Positions 13,183 to 23,900 of a DNA stretch of 64,000 bases are shown piece by piece (within the stretch, counting starts at the first letter, position 1; every line of letters starts with the position of its first letter). The stretch comes from Clavelina lepadiformis (taxonomy: Eukaryota; Chordata; Ascidiacea; Aplousobranchia; Clavelinidae), in NCBI RefSeq assembly GCF_947623445.1, contig NC_135241.1, positions 20,958,501 to 21,022,500 of the forward strand, given 5' to 3'. A model generated the notes under the pieces. That model ran no database searches, had not been told where the DNA came from, and saw nothing but the letters and a program-made list of their open reading frames with translations. The position numbers and the translations under genes are program-made.

Positions 13183-14329
13183 GCTCTGGAATTGAAGACG
13201 CACGAAACACTTTTAAAAAATTGGAGGGCGTACAAGATGTTGCTAAAAATTTACCATTCAAAAAAATTTGCCGCGGATGACTTGAAAGTTTGTAAACGTT
13301 TTCTTATCAAGTAAGGAGGAACAAGATAAGCAGCACAGTAATTTTAGTGCGTGCGGTACAGTCCAATTAAATTTGTTCAAATTGTGCAAAAAAACGGAAG
13401 TCGAATGAAAAGTATAAAACCACAACAAAAACGGAAAACTTTTTCATGAACACGGTACCGTAAATATCGTATTTGCCAGATTTAGTAGAGTATTTACCTT
13501 CAATACTAGGCACAAGAAATGATTTTAAGAAATTGGAGTAATTATTAACAAGATAAGAATTGCAATAATTATTAACAAGATAAGCGACACAGCAACTTGA
13601 ATGCACAGGGCACGGTCCAAACAAATTTGCTCGTATTGTGGCAAAAATAAGCAGCCTTGGTTTGATTTAAAACGCTTTTGAAGAAAGCTAGAAGCCAGCC
13701 GCGCCTTCTATTCGAATATCTGCGATGGTTACAGTTTTAAGATTTCACACTCTAAAATTTCTTTGTCTTTTTCAAGTGTTGTGATGAATTTTCGTTGCTA
13801 GCATGATCGCGCCAACAACACTCATCAATGTAGAAGAAAACACCAACCATTACAACATGCAATGCCTACAATCGTAAAATCTCAACAATTGAGATTTGTA
13901 ACGGAACATGAAACCTATACTGGTAACGAAATGTAAATTTAAGGATAAAGACATCACGACATTTAACCAATAACAGAACAGTTGTGAAAATTTTAGGTAA
14001 AATTGATCGACAAAACCTCATGCTCTATTCGTGGTAAGTTGCGCTAAATTTTCAGTCATATAGCAGTTAATAAATTAGAAAAACGGAATTTTTTGGAGTG
14101 AAATTCTCAAATTAATAACACTGCTAGTTAAGGACACATAGATCAAGTGAATGAGAAAAAACACCGTCTCCAGACAATCGATAATACTGAAACGTTGGCA
14201 GAGTGCCAAGAAACACCTTCAGCAAAGACACAATTGCTTTCTAACATAAATTCTTCTTGGAAAATCTCGACGTGCCAGCTCTACAGCGGCGGAATATGAC
14301 AAAGCGACCAGTGTGAGTCGGTTTAATGG
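13183..14329. other. Intergenic, no gene seen
   Basis: Apart from the diverged direct repeat at 13318-13650, nothing recognisable lies between the hAT MITE and the 3' end of MINDY. It probably includes the MINDY 3' UTR (minus strand). Confidence 0.4.
13318..13650. repeat. Diverged direct repeat about 254 bp apart
   Basis: The segment at about 13318-13395 recurs at about 13572-13650. Shared landmarks are AACAAGATAAG, then an ACAG run, then a CGGT(A/C)C(A/G)GTCCAA-like stretch, then AAATTTG and TTGTGCAAAAA-like sequence. A shorter AATTATTAACAAGATAAG motif is also doubled at 13541-13582. This looks like an old local tandem duplication, without coding content. Confidence 0.6.
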
Positions 14330-16878
14330 TCACAGAATGACGCATTTACTGTCACTCTGTCTTTGTTCGGATCTGGGATTGCGTAGATGCACGTGATCGA
14401 CACGTTCTCCTTGCGAGTGCACAGCTGCAGCAGCTTGCTGATCGTATTGCTCTTGTAATCGCTGGGCTAACTTGCGACTGTAAAGAAGTCAAGATGTGAA
14501 GTTAAATTCGTGAAGTTAACGCTGTTCGCGGTTAACTGCAAAAACATCCCAAAAATAACAACAATGAAAAAAAACTAATTTCACAAAGAACCAGCAAGCT
14601 TCAAATCATCATCAAACGTTTTGTAGTGCATGGTGCCCGACATAAAATTTCCTAAATTTGGTTTCAATAACAACTAACAATATATGAGGTAAACATATAA
14701 AACCAATTAAGGATTTTAGGTGGGGCGCCATGTATTTGTAGAGTGTACTGCTTGACACGTACTCAGCTTCCTCTGTACTTTCACTCATGCAACTGCTCGT
14801 GTGGGCCGGCGAAGTTGAACTCGATCCCTCATCCTGCAAGGACAGCGCCACCTGGAGGTCCTGTAAGAGGTGGAAAGACTGCAAAATTGATCAGATAGAA
14901 ATGGCACTCTATAATTTCCTGCTTTCATTACATAGTATCTTTCACTTAATCAAAACTTTTTTGCGCTCTACTCACATGTTCCATTTGTTGTTCAGGACTT
15001 AAATTCTGATCAGGAGAACTTATTGGAGTTTCCAGAGGAGTGCTGAGGAAATTGCCGTCCGTGAATTCAGTGTCTCCCTGCACGCTTGATAAGGTCTCCC
15101 ATACAATGTTGTGCTTTGTTAGAAACCCCTGGTCAGTGACCAAGGTAAATAATTCATTCTGAAACCAAACAGTAGTCATAATATGATGTCTTTGAAACAA
15201 GCTGGTAAAAACAAAATTAAATCTTAACACGCAAATATGAAAATCGTTTAAAACAACATTTGTTTTCTTGTAATACAACAAAGAGCTACGTTAAGGATCA
15301 CCCCGATTTTTAAATGAACTAAATCAATACCACTGTCAAAAAACTGTGTTTTTGAAGGGTCCTTGGTTAAAAAAAACTTTCATAATGATTATAAAAATGC
15401 AAAGTAGTTTGCAAATGACGTTTGTTATTGCGAGTGTTTGTAAGTCGGAGACTGCCCAAATAAATTGGTTTTCAACCATTACATTTAGCAGTAAAAGTAC
15501 GTCTGAAATCAAGACTCATCTACAAGGTTACCTGCTTCTTATAAAGTGTAGCAAAATGATTGTTTCGAAAAAAGACGGCCAACTGACTGTCTTTCATTGT
15601 CTCCAAAATTTTAACCACCCCATGGCATGTGAGTTGAGATGCGGTAGCAGTGAGATACTGTTCTGCCACCAAACCTGCAGTAAGTGATGGGAACAATTGC
15701 GTTAATAATACTTTAATGTTTCATACTTGACAAAACAGCAAACCATATTGTAGCCAACTACCAGCTCTTATTACTGTCTCGTCGTTTGATTCTTTGCTGG
15801 AGATGATTCTGTCAACCAACTGATTGTAACTGCAGTTTTTCGTAATGGAACAAGTATCTTTGTCCTAGTATAAAACGTTTTTAATGTAAGTAGCTCGCAT
15901 GACAAAACAAAAAGGTTTTCATCATAAAAAGCACATATGCAGAAAAGGGAATGTGTATGGTGGGGTCAGAACCTATATAATGTATAGTCAAAAACCAACA
16001 GTTTGATACCAATCAATAAAACAATAGATGCCTAGCAGTACACTGGCGTTGTCATCATAATGTCAACACAAGAAAACTAAATAAGCAAATCTTTCGTGAG
16101 GTTAATCAGACGTAAATATACCTGTGGATCCGGTAACCAGCCATGATACAAGGGAATACGTAGAATATCGAACACAGCAAGCTCTGAAGTGCATTCGAAA
16201 CTCGTAACATCTTTGAACTGCACATTCACATCGATTCCAGTTTGAAGCTTGGCAAACACGGCAATAGCATCAGACATATTTTGTTCATAATTAAGTCTAT
16301 CTGGCTCTGGTAAATCACTGGGCATGTCCTCAAACATTAAAGTTCCTGCAAAACTTACAGTTTGTCAACGAAATTGGACAATATAAAGTTTCTCCTCAAA
16401 CTGTTTATATTAACTGACCTACGTAATCCATAATTTGTCTTGAAGAAATCATTTCAAGCACGCTGGATAAAGTCACCTGCACATAAAAAATCTTATTGAT
16501 AAAATACGAGTTAAAGAAAAAAATAATGTGTGGGTTTCACAAAATGTGTTTTTCTGGGCAAAAATAAAATTAAAAGCACTTTAAAATACATTGTTAGAAA
16601 CTACAGTAAGACAGAAAGTGACTTCTTGTGAGAAATAAATAAATAGGTTCACTCACTCTTTTTGAAAGCAGAAGTACATTGAATATTGCCAAGAGTGGAC
16701 AGGGTCCATTTCTATTCTGTGTAATCACTGGAGCCTTTTCATTCATCCAGTTAATCCACTTTATGTGATAAACACAGGGATCTTCAGCCGGTTCATCTAC
16801 TACTGTTTGGTTGTTGCTAACAGGAGTTGTGATTGGAACTGCATCAACCGTATCACTAGAACCTTCCTGGTTTGGCAT
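14330..16878 (-). CDS. MINDY1/2: MINDY1/2 (FAM63) K48-specific deubiquitinase
   Basis: Eight exons on the minus strand: 16878-16657, 16476-16419, 16345-16122, 15864-15762, 15674-15532, 15158-14976, 14878-14763 and 14477-14330. They join in frame to 398 residues, and every intron is GT-AG. MINDY enzymes trim K48-linked polyubiquitin in the cytosol. The catalytic block ITQNRNGPCPLLAI gives oxyanion Gln54 and nucleophile Cys60. The catalytic His is His242 in RNNHFATLY. Two ubiquitin-binding MIU helices follow the catalytic domain: DLQVALSLQDE near 318-328 and DRKLAQRLQEQ near 350-360. The protein ends in a CaaX box, CVIL. It is shorter than human MINDY1/2 because the N-terminal tail is short. 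No clear poly(A) signal was found. Confidence 0.93.
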
Positions 16879-17646
16879 GGCTTCACTTTAAAGGTAGTCA
16901 AACACTGCCCACTATTATATGGTTATATAGCACACACAACCTGCAGAGATTAACAAGGCATGAGACAGGTTTATGGGTGAGTAATAACAATTGAAAAGAA
17001 GACAAACGATGTAAAACATGTGCTTAGGAATGAATAGAAAGAATAAATAATATAATATCACTCAAGTTAGCTGATGTTACTGCAAGGAAGTAAAGACCAA
17101 AGAGCGACCGAGGTCATAACTAAAGTGTGCGCAAGACCATGTAAACAGTAAACACATAACTGTATTAAAACTTGAAAGAATAAAAATGCAAAAAAAATTT
17201 AAAATGAATTATAGCCTACAGAATAAAATTTTTAATTGGTAAATAACATTTACGAGTTAGCCTAATATCATATCGGCAAAGAAACAATAAACCTAAAACT
17301 TTTAACTATTCCCTATTTCCTCCCTTGGCTAAATTTCCCCCAACAAATATTAAAATTATTCCCTTGGTGACCAAAGTAGTTCCCATTTACTGCTCTTGAG
17401 GACAATAGCAACAGTAGTTTTTATACATAATTCACAAACAGGAAAATGCATTATCTTGTATCTTAAGTATTGATATATTGCACCAATGACAATCAAATGC
17501 AAGCCAATAGGCTGCATTTTAATGCAATGGCACAGTGTCAGTATATCCATCCAGTTATTAATACGTTTTGGAAAAAAACCTGTTGGGGTAAACCCATTGC
17601 ATATAAAACTGATATTCACAAATCACAACACACCAGTTACTAACAT
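16879..17646. other. Spacer between NKIRAS and MINDY
   Basis: This AT-rich spacer separates two minus-strand genes. It must hold the NKIRAS 3' UTR and the MINDY promoter. A frame at 17356-17619 lacks coding character. I see no TATA box or repeat. Confidence 0.4.
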
Positions 17647-18216
17647 TTAGTCAACGCTTTGTTGTTTTAATCTTCTGCTTCCGAATGGTGTTGATTTTAC
17701 AGGCGGTTGAGTCATTTTGCTGCAGATGCTTATAAAAGGTTCTGCCAACAATTTTCTGTTCGATGTCGAAGTTTCAAAAAGTTTTACTTTCTCTTTTGAT
17801 GCCCAACTAAGCGCGTTCGATGTCTCCACTTGTCTCTCCGATTGCAAGTCGCACTTGTTGCCGACAACAACAATTGTAATGTCCTTCTTTTCTCTCGTCT
17901 TCTCAATTTCCTTTTTAATACTTTCCATACATTTAAACGATTCTTTACTTGTGACACTATACACCAGAATAAACCCATCTCCAAAATGGAAGTAATGTTT
18001 TATCGTATTCGCGGCATTTGCCTCGATCCCAGGTGTGTCCTGGATCCTGACAGTCTCCTTTACACCTCGATCAGTGTCAATCTGCGCCAGGTAAGTATCT
18101 TCAATGGTTTTGAATAACGTATCACAGGCATGCTCACCATATAACAAGTTTTCCAATATTGAAGTTTTTCCAGTGCTACTTGCTCCGCATATGACAAGCT
18201 TGGTTATTTTACCCAT
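17647..18216 (-). CDS. NKIRAS: kappaB-Ras, NF-kappaB inhibitor-interacting Ras-like small GTPase
   Basis: An intronless frame of 189 residues, close to the family length of ~190. Vertebrate kappaB-Ras proteins bind IkappaB-beta and RalGAP complexes and restrain NF-kappaB and Ral signalling. The start MGKITKLVICGASSTGKTS holds the P-loop. Other family hallmarks are SILENLLYGEH, TDRGV, the switch-II DTPGI, TIVVVGNKCDL (G4), EKVKL and SKMTQP. The Ras Gly12/Gly13 positions are Ser-Ser and the Gln61 position is Ile. Loss of these hydrolysis residues is a known feature of kappaB-Ras. There is no C-terminal CaaX, also as in the family. It is transcribed in the same direction as MINDY but 768 bp upstream, too far for an obvious operon. 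Confidence 0.93.
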   Translation of the reverse strand: MGKITKLVICGASSTGKTSILENLLYGEHACDTLFKTIEDTYLAQIDTDRGVKETVRIQDTPGIEANAANTIKHYFHFGDGFILVYSVTSKESFKCMESIKKEIEKTREKKDITIVVVGNKCDLQSERQVETSNALSWASKEKVKLFETSTSNRKLLAEPFISICSKMTQPPVKSTPFGSRRLKQQSVD

Positions 18217-20626
18217 TGTAACAAAGGAAACTGAGAAGACAATTTTCAGGCTTTAAAACGATCCAGTTGATGCAAAGGCAATTCAATGTCCTTTCTTTAA
18301 ACCTTACGCTTTGGTAACCACCTCTTGTTTAATGTATAAAAAAATGACATAGACGAAGGCCAGACGCAAATGCCAGAGAGAAACAGAAAATATAGTTAAG
18401 CAACTTATTTCTATATTAAAAGTAGGTCGGTCATTGTAAGAAACGCTAAAAGCTACAAAAATGTAATTTGCAGTTTTAAACCTAAGTGGCTTGCAAAATC
18501 TCCAATCTTTAGCAACTGGGAATTTTGTTGTTTTCAGCCTAAGATTTTACAGTGTGAGAAGAAATTATTCTACAAAAACTAAGTCTTTTGAAGGGCGTAT
18601 AATGCTGCCTCACTTTGATGTTATGTGTGTATTGTATAGGACTATAGGCCCATGTTAATAAGTGAAGAAAAAAGACAAGAATTAATTAAAATCAAATCTT
18701 TTTTGACGACGACGACTTCCACATTAGCAGGCATGCAACACCACAAATTGCGCCACGCAAATGCAATAGCCTCACAGGCTAGGCTTACATATAATTTACA
18801 TTTACACTATAAATAGAATAGCCCTATAGGTATCAAGGTTACCAAGGCCTATCAAGGCTATCACTGACGCTGTCGCTGTATCATAACAAAACTGTTGCGT
18901 TGAAAGTTTGGCGCACATAAAGGCCAGCTTTTTGAGCCGGAGAAATCTAGCATACTTTCCGCTTGAGCTGCAACACGTCTACCAAGTACCGACAAAATCA
19001 AGAATTACAAAAAATATGTAAATGAATTTGAAATGTTATTGTTGAAAATCTAAACCATTTTGCAAAACTACTTTCTCTGCTTTTTTTTCAAGATGGGCTA
19101 AGGCAATTTGGTAAAACGGTTAATACGATATGATTTCTTTCCGCTAGGCCAAGATAACCATATAACAACACAGCACTAAAAAGAGGACAGTACTAAAATA
19201 TACTCCAACCTATATATTTTAGCACTTAAACTGTTTTTTTTCACTATGTTTTATACACTATATTTTACCATTCCACCACTCGAACCTGTATGTTTTAGTA
19301 GTATTCTTAAAATGACGCAGATTGCCACCAGTACAACCAAAGAATATAGAACTCTCACATCTTAGAGTTTATAGAGAGACTTTGAGTTACACTCGTAAAG
19401 TAAATGATGATTCACTCAATTTCGAAATCGTTGTGCTAAGTAGCATATTGCGTGGACTTAAGTCGGGGTGCCGTTTAGTAAACCAGCGCACAACCAGATG
19501 ACGTCACAATTTGAGTAGTTTGGGTCTAGTATACAAAGGCAACCTGTGGTTGTGCACTGACTTACATTCTAAACCCGATAAATGTATTTACAATTACAAG
19601 CATTAGGCTTGTAATGAATTTAATTTGAACTAAAAAAAGATTAAATAGATGCACATTTGATTTTCAATTACACACTTGAGTCACCGTATCTGCACATCTG
19701 CGATCTAGGCGAATCCTGCTATGAAATACAAGCAGGCGGCTAGCGAAGTATGCACCTGTTTAATCTTTTTCCAACGCAGATCTGTTCTGTAACTTACTAT
19801 ATAGAACACTTGTAATTATAGATTTAGCTAACACCTAGTAGCTGATACTGTGGGCCAGATAATTTTCATCGATTCTTATCGAAATTTGGCCAATCCTTAC
19901 AGCTAAATGGTTGAAGCCATCGGTGTTCATTAGTTACGCTTAGATGATTACAAACATTTTTCATAGTGTTGCTTGTGACCTTTTCCCTGGTATGACTATG
20001 TTCTTTTTGGTGTTTTGTGCAAACGATTGGGCACGCTTGCCACTTGTTGAGTTGTTGCCGACCCACACCTCAAAATAAATCCAATATATTTTAATAAGCT
20101 GTGTAGGCTTTTCGTTTGTGTTCCCTTCTTCAAGCAGTAGCGGTATGCTGTTACTACTTATTACAGCGTTCTGGGTAGCATTTCGTTTTGATAGTTAACA
20201 CAATCGCAGAGTCCCAGCGTAGAATTATATGCAATCTTATTGTGAAGGTAAATTTAGACTATTAAACATCTGTTTACGTGGCTTCTACATCAGGGCATAC
20301 ATAGTTTGCTAAAAGTTAAGATAAAATTTATTTTAGGTATGCAACTGCCAAGACCAGCAAACAATCGTACTTGGTTCTTAATATTTATTTTATTTAGCCC
20401 GTGCATTGAAAGAATTGATATTTATTTTGGCAAGTTATGTGCATACTTCCCAGTGTGGCTCACTATTTAAGCAGAAATAACTGTGATTGCTGTATGTGGG
20501 ACACACACAAACACATTTTTGTTTATGGAAAATACCTTGCCTTTTAAATAATACTCTGCTGTATTATCTAAAATTTCTAGAAAGTTCGGTTGCAGTATAT
20601 TTGTTACAACTTTTGAATGTAACCTG
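18217..20626. other. Divergent intergenic region between NKIRAS and GSKIP
   Basis: This region holds the promoters of two divergent genes. I see a CRE-like TGACGTCA at about 19500. It lies between short inverted arms GCGCACAACCA (about 19487) and TGGTTGTGCAC (about 19549), possibly the ends of a small degraded element. No exons or RNA genes were seen. An open frame at 19866-20066 (minus) has no supporting features. Confidence 0.4.
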
Positions 20627-20953
20627 ATGGATGATGAACAAGCAGTTTTAGAGGTTGTTCACATTGTCAGTGAAATAAGATTTGCTGTGAAAGACGTTGA
20701 AGTTGCAAAGGAGGACCCACTTACCTTCCATGTTACAACTCATGAAACTTTCACTTATCAGCTGCAGCTAAGTAACAGAGGATTGCATGTGTTGTCTGTT
20801 AAAAATTGTCTCGATGAATCATTAAATGATTGTGTGATTGGTCAAATCTTTGAAACCATTTACTCTTTTTTGGACCAAGTGAGCCCACAATACAGATTCC
20901 TGTTTGCGGAAAGCATCTCTAAAAAACTGAGCGGTGAACTGGGTGATATCTAG
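20627..20953 (+). CDS. GSKIP: GSK3B-interacting protein (GSKIP)
   Basis: A single-exon frame of 108 residues. GSKIP is a small cytosolic A-kinase anchoring protein that binds PKA RII subunits and GSK3beta. The domain shows an N-terminal helix (VVHIVSEIRFAV) matching the RII-binding region. A beta core follows (FHVTTHETFTYQLQLSNRGL). The C-terminal GSK3-binding helix is YSFLDQVSPQYRFLF, parallel to human YSLLDTLSPAYREAF. The human protein is ~139 residues; this copy lacks most of the N-terminal tail. It lies 38 bases upstream of the TSC2 start on the same strand, which suggests one polycistronic precursor. The same domain also begins CLU proteins, but no CLU body follows. Confidence 0.85.
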   Translation: MDDEQAVLEVVHIVSEIRFAVKDVEVAKEDPLTFHVTTHETFTYQLQLSNRGLHVLSVKNCLDESLNDCVIGQIFETIYSFLDQVSPQYRFLFAESISKKLSGELGDI

Positions 20954-20991
20954 AAGGTGGCAAAGCATAGCTATCTAAATATAGTACTTTT
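20954..20991 (+). promoter_or_regulatory. Intercistronic gap with candidate spliced-leader acceptor
   Basis: Only 38 bases separate the GSKIP stop from the TSC2 ATG. CTATCTAAATATAG at 20971-20984 contains a branch-like TCTAAAT and an AG eight bases before the ATG (20992). A second AG lies at 20969-20970. Trans-splicing of a leader here would give TSC2 its own 5' end, as in known tunicate operons. This is inferred, not shown. Confidence 0.45.
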
Positions 20992-23900
20992 ATGTCAACT
21001 ATGGCTGAAAGTAAAGACTCTCATTCAAATCGTAAAAGTTGGTTTAAAATACTAGGACTAGGATCAAGCAAAAATCAAAGCCCTAATGTCAGCGAATCAC
21101 AGACCACTAACATCCTTACTGAGGATTTTTGGGTAGCTCTTTCTACCAGCTCTTCGCTAGAATCGAGGGTAAACAAGCTTCATCAGTTTGGAAATCTACT
21201 TGAAACAAAGCAACTGGAACGTAGAGACATCGAAAAAATTTGGGTGGAAACTAAGGACTTATTAAAAGCAAGCATTCCACCAAATGTTCGGAAAACATAC
21301 TTTGAATTCTTAAGGCGCCTAATAACCTGCCAATACCGGCAATTAGGAATGCTTGTTCCAATGTTTTATCATGAATTGAAAATGCATTCGTACATGGCAG
21401 AAGAAGACATTGCAAACCACATGTTGATAGTTAACGCTCTTACCGATCACGGCAAAAATATCTACATGTTGGAGCAAGAGGTGGGTGCTTTTTATCTTTT
21501 GAATTTTGTAAATTAAATTGTAGATGTCCTGTATATGATTGAAGAGCATTTTAAGTGGCACAGATCACGGTGCCTCATTTGTTTCCAGTAGGTTGTTTTA
21601 TAGGGAAATCTCATTACAGTTGATGACTCATTTATAAATAGGTTTGGCTTTTGTATTGAACAGCCTTCACGGTTAATGTAAAGACATAAAGTTATGTATA
21701 TATATAAATATATATATACTGACTGGTCTATAATATGTATACAGTTAATATACACACAATTTAACGAAAATTAGTTAGGCTGAAATGTATTTTTGAACAC
21801 AGTATAAAATATATGTAATATTTGATTTTTGAATATGTGTGCATGTATTAATCAAGCTTTTGCCAACTGCATTCGTTCAACTTTTTAAGTATTATGTATA
21901 ATGATGTTTTTGAAAATATGATGATTTTTATTTGTTGAATTTTTCATGACTATGGCTGTTTTAATACCTCAGATTGGACCACATTTAGTTCAGTGGATGG
22001 ACCAATTGGGTGGCGACGAAGTATATTTGTCTCTTCTGTTAAACATAATTAAGTTTAATTCAAGCCATCTTGGTCGTGAGATAGTTAAAGGTATTGTGCA
22101 GCATCTTTGTGACCATGCCAATTCGCCTTCATCAATCAAGGAATTGCAGTCCCTTTTGAAGGTGCTGTGTTGGAATATATATAACTGATAGAGTACACAA
22201 ATAACTTTGATTTAGTATATATATTAATTGTTAAAGTTAATAATTGACTTTAAAAGACTTTAGTAAGTTTGCTCTTTTTTATAAGTGACATTTTTAGGTG
22301 CTTGATGCAATTATCTGCTATAATTCCCTACCGCAAGAATGTCTGCAAGGTGTTATATTCACTATGTGCAGAGCTGTCAGTCTCAAAGAGATGTGTGACC
22401 AAAGCTGGAAGCTTATGAGGAACCTTTTAGGAACTCACTTGGGCCACAGCTGCATCGGTATTATGTGTCAAATCCTGGAAAGTGAACCGTATGAAGATTT
22501 TTCCGTGTCACGTAGTGCAGTGTTTTTCATCGGGATGGGTCTTTGGGGTTCCAAATGCGTTACGTCACTGATGTACAAACCACAGTCAATTTTACCATCG
22601 TTTCAGTATTCTCTTAAAAGCAGAAATGCAGTCGTAGGATTTGAAATTGCTTTGACCTGTCAAAGGCTTGTGAAAAAGTTTGGTCATGATCTCCACGTGT
22701 CTGCCTGGGACAATATTTTAATAATTATTCCAATGCTTTTAGAAATTTGTGTCGATGGAACCCATAAATTGCAAAAGTTAGTCAGTAAAACGACTCATGA
22801 TCTTCTGACATTAATTGAACAACTCTACGAAACGCAGGCATTTAATGGTTCTGTTGAAAAACTTTTTGAAATCACCAGCAGTTGTCTCAAAGACAGACCA
22901 ACCGAATCAATTCTGTTACTGCTCACCCACCAGTCCCAGTCTATAAGGCCTGGTAGAGAGAATTGGATCACAGGATTAAATTCTTTGATGGAAAAATACT
23001 ACAAAGCAAGTATGGACACAGCCATAAGACTGAACACGCTTGAGATTTTATCCACCATTGTACTGAACAACATGGATGTTTATGAAAAAGACCTACTGGA
23101 CGTTATTGTTCTGCCATTGCTACAGAATGTTTCATTAGAAAGTGAAAGTGCTGTCCTTGACAATGCCATTGAATTTTTGTTACAAGTTAGTTTAAAATGC
23201 AAAACAAGTCGTTGTATTCATTTACTTCAACTGCTGAAGTCATTTGTGCAATTGCGTTTCAATTTTGACAGTTTAAATGCCTTCTCTGCGGTAGAATGTG
23301 CACTCCAGGGCATTGTGAAAGTGTTTTTAGTGAAGCTACACAGTCCGCACTCATCTCATGCTATAGAGGCTTATCACTGGTTAATTGATTTTCTTGACCA
23401 TTATTACGAAAATGATAACTTGCTGAAACAACCAGCGACACTGTGGAGTGTACGCAAGGAAGTCTTGGCAGCACTGTTTCAAATTCGTGCAAATTCAAAG
23501 CTGCTGGTCAGACTCAGTAATTCAAGTGTGATGAGCTCTGTTACTTGTTTTAACGCTGAAGCCAGTCTTGAGAACGATTTTCTGAGCAAATTACCTCAAG
23601 TTAGGCCAAGTTCTGGCAACCTTATGTCAGTTTATCTCCCGTTTTGTGATGCGTTTTCGTGCTTTGTGCAATGTCTTGAGAAAGAAAGATACTGGCCTGT
23701 TCTGGAAGTGACCTTAAATGGCCTGTTCACCCTGCTTGATAACAGAATTCTCATTTTAAGTGTTGGAGCAGATGCACTGGACCATTTAGCTGAAGCATTA
23801 ACTGGTCTCATATCAAATGCTACCAGGATGTCAACGCTTATTTGTGCCCCTAAAGGTTTCAAAAGATCCGATTTACAAGCAAGTACTCTTTATCCTCTCA

